Shown here piece by piece: positions 7,045 to 11,282 of a DNA stretch of 11,282 bases. How positions within the stretch are numbered: position 1 is the first letter of the stretch; each line of letters starts with the position of its first letter. Under the pieces are notes generated by a model. That model had not been told where the DNA came from. It searched no databases and saw only the letters and a program-made list of their open reading frames with translations. A program made the position numbers and the translations under genes. Origin of the DNA: Syntrophaceae bacterium (GTDB lineage Bacteria > Desulfobacterota > Desulfomonilia > Desulfomonilales > Desulfomonilaceae); assembly GCA_014874425.1 (NCBI GenBank), contig JACWAG010000411.1:1-11282 (forward strand), written 5' to 3'.

Positions 7045-8085
7045 TTGAGGAAATTTCTTTTTCCGGCCCTTTTTCTCATGATGTTGAACTGTATCTGTTC
7101 TTGTGGATACAAGACTAACCCTAGACCTACAACTGTAAGAGTCCCTGCGCCAACCAAGCTAATCACCGCAAGAGCTTTCCCTAATGATATCAAGCTTAAC
7201 TGGAACGTACCCGCTTCAAACTCGGACGGTTCCAAATTGACCGATTTGTCTGGTTTCAAAATTTATCGTGGTGCAAGAGGTTTGGATGAAGATTGTGAAA
7301 ACTGTCAGGACAAGCGTGAATTGTTAGCCAACATCGATTTTCAATCACCATCCAACGCTAAAATTAAAAATGATGAAGTGATTTTTCAGGACAATAATGT
7401 TACTCCAGGGAAAGTATATTCCTACGCGGTTGTAGCTTATAACCTGCGCGGTCGGGAAAGTGGAATAGGGAACGCTGTAGAAGTTTATTATGAAACACCA
7501 CCGCCTGCGCCAACTAATCTCATTGCTCGTCCTGAAGCGGGTCACATAAGACTTGAGTGGAAAGCGCCTACCGACTCTAGAATTGACCGGTATCAGATTT
7601 TCCGAGGGACAGAAGAGGACGCAGCCAAGATGAAATCTATTGGCACAGCGGCTTACCGGGAACCTTGGTTTGTAGATAAGGGAGTTGAGAAGAATACGAA
7701 GTATTTCTATACGGTGCGGTCGGTGAAATCAAACAGGGGGACTCCTTTTGAATCGAATACTTCGAACGTAGCCGAGGCTGTGGCGCCAAGTATTTACTGG
7801 GGTTCGCCTGAAAACGTAAATGTCGCCATGAGTAGCCAGGGCATTAGGGTGTACTGGGAACCGGTCAAAATGGAGAATGAAGAAACACGCTACAATGTTT
7901 ATCGGTCGGAGTCTGGTCGCGTGTTTCAGAAAATTAATCCTGAACCGACCAGGACTCCATGGCTATTGGACAGCAAGGTCTCCAGGGGTAGAGTTTACAG
8001 GTACGCAGTCACGGCGTTCCCAAAAAATCGACCGGAGGATGAGTCCTCCAGGACAGCGTCGGAAGCTTTAAGATATACTTACTGA
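7045..8085 (+). CDS. Secreted lipoprotein with three fibronectin type III domains
   Basis: From TTG 7045 the protein has 346 residues. It opens with MRK and the hydrophobic run FLFPALFLMMLNCICSC, a lipoprotein signal in which ICS-C makes Cys20 the likely lipidated residue. Gly21 follows, so outer-membrane sorting is plausible. CGYKTNPRP after the Cys loosely recalls the CGxKGPLxxP start of LptM/YifL-type lipoproteins. Three FN3-like beta-sandwich repeats follow, at about 35-150, 153-243 and 254-346. Each opens with a Pro-rich lead, then a W near the second strand (LNWNVP, LEWKAP, VYWEPV), [FI]YRG/VYRS, and a closing YxYxVxA/YFYTV strand. Domain 1 carries a CENC pair (84-87). No catalytic motif is seen and function is unknown. 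An ATG at 6922 in the same frame would overlap argH by 103 bases and bury the signal peptide behind 41 polar residues. AAAGGA (7025-7030) precedes the TTG at a long 14-base spacing. Confidence 0.85.
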   Translation: MRKFLFPALFLMMLNCICSCGYKTNPRPTTVRVPAPTKLITARAFPNDIKLNWNVPASNSDGSKLTDLSGFKIYRGARGLDEDCENCQDKRELLANIDFQSPSNAKIKNDEVIFQDNNVTPGKVYSYAVVAYNLRGRESGIGNAVEVYYETPPPAPTNLIARPEAGHIRLEWKAPTDSRIDRYQIFRGTEEDAAKMKSIGTAAYREPWFVDKGVEKNTKYFYTVRSVKSNRGTPFESNTSNVAEAVAPSIYWGSPENVNVAMSSQGIRVYWEPVKMENEETRYNVYRSESGRVFQKINPEPTRTPWLLDSKVSRGRVYRYAVTAFPKNRPEDESSRTASEALRYTY

Positions 8086-8100
8086 TTCACGGGTAATTAA

Positions 8101-9372
8101 ATGCATTATTTCAGTTACAAGGATAGAGAACTTTTCTGCGAACAGGTTCCAGTAAACCAAATAGTTGAGGAGTTTGGGACCCCTCTTTTTGTTTACAGTA
8201 GCGGTACGTTGAAAAGACACTACAGAATATTCGAAGAACCTTTTTCAGGCGCGCCCCACATGATTTGTTTCTCCATGAAGGCATGCTCTAACCTCGCTAT
8301 CCTTAAAATTTTCTCAAATCTCGGAGGAGGAGTCGACATTGTGTCTGGGGGTGAGCTTTTTAGGGCATTGAAAGCTGGTGTCCCACCATCCAGGATAGTC
8401 TACTCCGGGGTGGGTAAAAAGTCTTATGAAATGGATGACGCTCTTAGATCCGATATTCTAATGTTTAACGTGGAGTCGGAAGAAGAGCTACAGCTTCTAA
8501 GCCAACGAGCGTTGGCGTTAGGCAAGAGCGCCAGAATCGCTCTGCGTGTAAACCCTGATGTGGACCCGCTGACACATCCATACATCTCAACGGGACTGAA
8601 ATCCAACAAATTCGGGATCCAGATAGAACAGGCTCTGGAAATATATTTAAAGGCCAGGGACCTTCCCGCCTTGGAGCCAGTTGGCATCGATTGCCACATC
8701 GGCAGCCAGTTGACGGAACTTGGGCCTTTCATGGAAGCGGTATCGATACTCAGAAAGCTTTTGAAGAAACTTAGGAACAATGGGATCGACATCAAGTATC
8801 TGGATATTGGTGGTGGGCTTGGCATCCCCTACGATCAGGAAACACCTCCCGCGCCCGGAGATTATGGGGCGGCCATACTTGACCTGGTGTCGGATATGGA
8901 TATTACCTTGATTATGGAGCCGGGACGTGTGCTTGTCGGTAATGCTGGGGTCATGATTACTCGTGTGCTTTACAAGAAAAGTGGATTAGAAAAAAACTTT
9001 GTGATTGTGGACGCCGCCATGAACGATCTTATCCGTCCAAGTCTGTACAAGGCTTACCACTCTATAATTAAAGTTAAGAAATCGCTTGATCAGGCGCCTA
9101 AATTTGTAGCCGACATAGTCGGACCGATATGCGAGTCCGGTGATTTTCTTGCAAGAGGTCGAGAGATCGAAGAACCATTCCCTGGCGAACTACTTGCGGT
9201 TATGAGCGCAGGGGCTTATGGTTTTACCATGTCGTCCAATTATAATTCCAGACCTCGTTGCGCAGAGGTTCTTGTTGATGGTTCTAATTACTACCTTATT
9301 AGACAGAGAGAAACCTATGAGGACCTTATCAGAGGTGAAAAGGTCCCGAGTCACATTCTCGAGGGCAAATAA
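8101..9372 (+). CDS. lysA: Diaminopimelate decarboxylase
   Basis: LysA decarboxylates meso-diaminopimelate to L-lysine, the last step of the pathway. It is a fold type III (alanine-racemase-like) PLP enzyme. Lys60 in CFSMKACSN is the expected Schiff-base lysine. HIGSQL follows in the barrel, GGGLG (237-241) and EPGR (273-276) bind the PLP phosphate, and CESGDFLA with Cys344 gives the active-site residues supplied across the dimer. SAGAYGFTMSSNYNSRPR closes the C-terminal domain. At 423 residues the length is normal. The start is ATG 8101, 15 bases after the lipoprotein stop, with only a weak GGGT upstream. It comes before dapA and dapB, although the enzyme acts last. dapF, which often sits next to lysA, is absent here. 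Confidence 0.95.
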   Translation: MHYFSYKDRELFCEQVPVNQIVEEFGTPLFVYSSGTLKRHYRIFEEPFSGAPHMICFSMKACSNLAILKIFSNLGGGVDIVSGGELFRALKAGVPPSRIVYSGVGKKSYEMDDALRSDILMFNVESEEELQLLSQRALALGKSARIALRVNPDVDPLTHPYISTGLKSNKFGIQIEQALEIYLKARDLPALEPVGIDCHIGSQLTELGPFMEAVSILRKLLKKLRNNGIDIKYLDIGGGLGIPYDQETPPAPGDYGAAILDLVSDMDITLIMEPGRVLVGNAGVMITRVLYKKSGLEKNFVIVDAAMNDLIRPSLYKAYHSIIKVKKSLDQAPKFVADIVGPICESGDFLARGREIEEPFPGELLAVMSAGAYGFTMSSNYNSRPRCAEVLVDGSNYYLIRQRETYEDLIRGEKVPSHILEGK

Positions 9373-9373
9373 A

Positions 9374-9377
9374 GGAG
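9374..9377 (+). promoter_or_regulatory. Strong ribosome-binding site of dapA
   Basis: GGAG at 9374-9377 stands six bases before the dapA ATG at 9384, in the short gap after the lysA stop. It is a clearer signal than those of argF, argH or lysA, so dapA can probably be initiated independently of upstream translation. Confidence 0.6.
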
Positions 9378-9383
9378 CGAGTT

Positions 9384-10256
9384 ATGTTTTCCGGAGCGTT
9401 CACAGCAATTGTAACCCCGTTCAAGAATGGTCAGGTTGATGAAAAAGGCCTCAAAAACCTGATACGTTTCGGAATGGACGGTGGAGTCAGTGGTTTTATC
9501 CCATGTGGGACCACCGGCGAATCTCCAACACTTTCTCATGACGAACACAATCGTGTTGTAGAACTAACAGTCAAGGAAGTCGCCGGACAAGTCAAGGTTA
9601 TAGCAGGCACAGGTTCAAACTCTACGGATGAAGCAATAAGCCTAACAAAGCACGCGAAAAAGTTTGGAGCGGACGCTGCGTTACTTGTTTCCCCTTACTA
9701 TAACAAGCCCACTCAAGAAGGTCTTTACAAGCATTTTGCAGCCGTGGCCGAAGCGGTTGATATTCCCTTGGTGCTTTACAATATTCAGGGAAGAACCGGC
9801 GTCAACATTGAAAACTCAACCGTTCAAAGGCTTTCAAGAATTCCCAACATAGTTGGCGTAAAAGAAGCTTCCGGCTCAATTTTGCAGATGAGCGAGGTCA
9901 TTCGGTTATGTAGTCCCGAGTTTGACGTGCTTTCCGGTGATGATCAGATGACATTCCCACTAATGGCGTTGGGCGGCAAAGGTGTAATCTCCGTTGTTAC
10001 CAACATTATACCGGATAAGATGTCGGCATTGGTTAAACACATGCTGGCCGGCCAGATCGACAAGGCTAGAACCATACACTTTGAAATTTTTGAGCTTTGC
10101 CAAACTATGTTTGTTGAAACCAATCCCATACCAATAAAGGTGGCTTTAGGGCTAATGGGAAAGATTGAGCCGGAATTCAGGTTGCCATTATGCGCCCCCT
10201 CTGCGGCTAACCTGGAGAAGATCAGAACAGCTTTAGCTAAACTCAATTTGATATAG
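9384..10256 (+). CDS. dapA: 4-hydroxy-tetrahydrodipicolinate synthase
   Basis: DapA condenses aspartate semialdehyde with pyruvate, the entry step into diaminopimelate and lysine. It is a TIM-barrel class I aldolase. GTTGESPT (42-49) binds the pyruvate carboxylate, YYNKPTQEG follows, Tyr132 is the catalytic tyrosine, and Lys160 in GVKEASGS forms the pyruvate Schiff base. Length is 290 residues, as usual. The tyrosine segment reads YNIQGRTG, where the common form is YN[VI]PxRTG, so Gln135 replaces the usual proline; I expect this to be tolerated. The intact Tyr, Lys and GTTGE, and the dapB gene 13 bases on, argue for true DapA over a relative such as N-acetylneuraminate lyase. Confidence 0.95.
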   Translation: MFSGAFTAIVTPFKNGQVDEKGLKNLIRFGMDGGVSGFIPCGTTGESPTLSHDEHNRVVELTVKEVAGQVKVIAGTGSNSTDEAISLTKHAKKFGADAALLVSPYYNKPTQEGLYKHFAAVAEAVDIPLVLYNIQGRTGVNIENSTVQRLSRIPNIVGVKEASGSILQMSEVIRLCSPEFDVLSGDDQMTFPLMALGGKGVISVVTNIIPDKMSALVKHMLAGQIDKARTIHFEIFELCQTMFVETNPIPIKVALGLMGKIEPEFRLPLCAPSAANLEKIRTALAKLNLI

Positions 10257-10269
10257 TTCAGGAGATACC

Positions 10270-11073
10270 ATGATTAAGGTTGCGGTAAGCGGCGCGGCTG
10301 GCCGGATGGGAAGAAGAATAATCGCTTTGTCCCATGAACATCCCAAACTTAAAGTTGTAGCGGCGCTGGATGCTCCGAAAAACCCAAACGTTGGGAAAGA
10401 CGCCGGTGACATTGCTGGTATAGGCCACATAGGGGTCAAGGTAACCGATGACTACAAAGCGGCTATAGCCCTTTGCGATGTTGTAATAGATTTTTCCTCG
10501 CCTGAAGCGACCGTAAGAAATGTAGGAGAAGCCGCCAACAAGGGAAAGGCAATGATTATTGGGACTACGGGTCTTTCGGATCAGCAAAAAATTATCGTTA
10601 GTGAAGCCGCTTCCAGTACTCCCTGCATGTTGGCCCCGAACATGAGTCTGGGAGTCAACCTTCTGTTCAACCTGGTCGAGAGGGTTGCTTCCAGTCTAGG
10701 GGACAATTATGATGTGGAAATAATAGAGTCACATCACAATCAGAAAAAGGACGCCCCTAGTGGCACGGCGGCTAAGCTTGCCGAAATCGTGGCCGGATCT
10801 TTGAAACGGGACCTCGACGAAGTGGGGATTTATGGACGATACGGCATGGTTGGCGCCAGAAATCCAAAAGAAATAGGAATAATGTCCGTCAGAGCGGGAG
10901 ACATCGTGGGTGAACACACGGTGATGTTTTGCACTAACGGTGAACGGATTGAGCTTACGCATAAAGCCCATAGTCGGGACGCTTTGGCAAAAGGCGCGCT
11001 TCAAGCCGCGATCTGGATCATGAACGAGCCAGCGGGCCGTCTTTATGATATGCGAGATGTCCTTGGGTTATAG
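10270..11073 (+). CDS. dapB: 4-hydroxy-tetrahydrodipicolinate reductase
   Basis: DapB reduces the DapA product with NAD(P)H to tetrahydrodipicolinate, shared by lysine and peptidoglycan diaminopimelate synthesis. The N-terminal Rossmann fold starts with VSGAAGRMGR (6-15), and IGTTGLSD supplies the second cofactor loop. The catalytic segment ESHHNQKKDAPSGTA begins at Glu153: His155 and Lys159 correspond to the proton donor and substrate lysine of the Escherichia coli enzyme. The following APSGTA is the substrate-binding loop. Length, 267 residues, is typical. AGGAG at 10260-10264, five bases ahead of ATG, is a good ribosome-binding site. The next gene starts 24 bases after the stop, so transcription probably continues. 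Confidence 0.96.
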   Translation: MIKVAVSGAAGRMGRRIIALSHEHPKLKVVAALDAPKNPNVGKDAGDIAGIGHIGVKVTDDYKAAIALCDVVIDFSSPEATVRNVGEAANKGKAMIIGTTGLSDQQKIIVSEAASSTPCMLAPNMSLGVNLLFNLVERVASSLGDNYDVEIIESHHNQKKDAPSGTAAKLAEIVAGSLKRDLDEVGIYGRYGMVGARNPKEIGIMSVRAGDIVGEHTVMFCTNGERIELTHKAHSRDALAKGALQAAIWIMNEPAGRLYDMRDVLGL

Positions 11074-11097
11074 GCGATGCGAAAATAGGGGAACAAA

Positions 11098-11282
11098 ATG
11101 AAGTTAGTGCGATTCCAAACTCAGCAGGGGACCTTTTCCGGAGTTCTTGAAGGCGATGTCATCAAGCCTTGGGGGCTTAATCCCGCTACCCGCAATTGCG
11201 CTCTTTCAGACGTGCGGTTATTGGCGCCGTGTATGCCATCAAAGGTTGTCGCTGTTGGGCTTAACTATCGTGATCACGCCGA
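11098..11282 (+). CDS. FAH-family hydrolase/isomerase, N-terminal part only
   Basis: The reading frame from ATG 11098 is open to the window edge: 61 complete codons plus two bases, so the gene is cut and not broken. GGGGA at 11088-11092 is a suitable ribosome-binding site five bases upstream. The N-terminus MKLVRFQTQQGTFSGVLEG resembles the small domain that precedes many FAH proteins. LAPCMPSKVVAVGLNYRDHA is the hallmark entry to the fumarylacetoacetate hydrolase fold (usually LAPxxPSKIxxxGxNYxxHA). Family members hydrolyse or decarboxylate acylpyruvates or oxaloacetate, or isomerise 2-hydroxy-dienedioates. The metal ligands lie beyond the edge, so the activity cannot be judged. No link to lysine synthesis is evident from the fragment. 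Confidence 0.85.
   Translation, partial: MKLVRFQTQQGTFSGVLEGDVIKPWGLNPATRNCALSDVRLLAPCMPSKVVAVGLNYRDHA

Noticed and set aside
6852..7259. 135-codon minus-strand frame across the argH-lipoprotein junction
   Set aside because: It is antisense to the argH C-terminus and the lipoprotein signal region. Its one hydrophobic stretch comes from the reverse of beta-strand and signal codons and resembles no family I know.
8424..8825. 133-codon minus-strand frame inside lysA
   Set aside because: It is completely covered by lysA with intact motifs. The Ser/Arg-rich translation is typical of an antisense shadow.
1..11282. CRISPR array, tRNA or rRNA, insertion sequence, phage or defence genes
   Set aside because: No regularly spaced repeats, cloverleaf-like sequence, transposase motifs or terminal inverted repeats were found by reading both strands. 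The window is filled by biosynthetic genes.

Overview
The window is a bacterial chromosomal segment of moderate GC, estimated by eye. Every supported gene lies on the plus strand. It is essentially one long amino-acid biosynthesis cluster. The order is argB-argD-argF-argG-argH, then a three-domain fibronectin-type lipoprotein, then lysA-dapA-dapB, then the start of a fumarylacetoacetate hydrolase (FAH) family gene cut by the window edge. From memory, an arginine block joined through a lipoprotein gene to a lysine block is typical of Desulfobacterota (the former Deltaproteobacteria, including Geobacter-like and Syntrophobacter/Desulfomonile-like lineages). That lineage call is an inference from gene order and protein style, not a measured placement.

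Positions 1-200 hold no gene. They contain a small hairpin that may end an upstream transcript, short direct repeats, and a candidate promoter for the first gene. Positions 201-1085 encode a class I SAM-dependent methyltransferase with an N-terminal zinc-ribbon-like Cys4 module; it looks unrelated to the cluster that follows. Positions 1086-1226 are AT-rich, then structured: a candidate promoter embedded in inverted repeats is followed by two tandem hairpins just before argB. This is the most likely control region of the operon.

From 1227 to the right edge the genes are packed with gaps of 4-34 bases. The one exception is a 122-base gap between argB and argD, which may hold an internal promoter. 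ArgB, ArgD, ArgF, ArgG and ArgH carry out acetylglutamate phosphorylation, the acetylornithine transamination, carbamoylation of ornithine, argininosuccinate synthesis and its cleavage to arginine. The genes for the first committed step, for the reductase (argC) and for deacetylation or transacetylation (argJ or argE) are not in the window. DapA and DapB start the diaminopimelate branch from aspartate semialdehyde, and LysA ends it by making lysine. The steps between them (dapL or dapD/C/E, and dapF) are not present. All catalytic motifs checked in the eight biosynthetic enzymes are intact.

This is mostly an ordinary housekeeping region. The points most worth a second look are the secreted FN3 lipoprotein placed inside a cytosolic amino-acid operon, the structured argB leader, the non-ATG starts proposed for argG and the lipoprotein, and a strong preference for GAC over GAT in Asp-Ala codon pairs. 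I found no CRISPR array, tRNA, rRNA, insertion sequence, defence system or phage gene.
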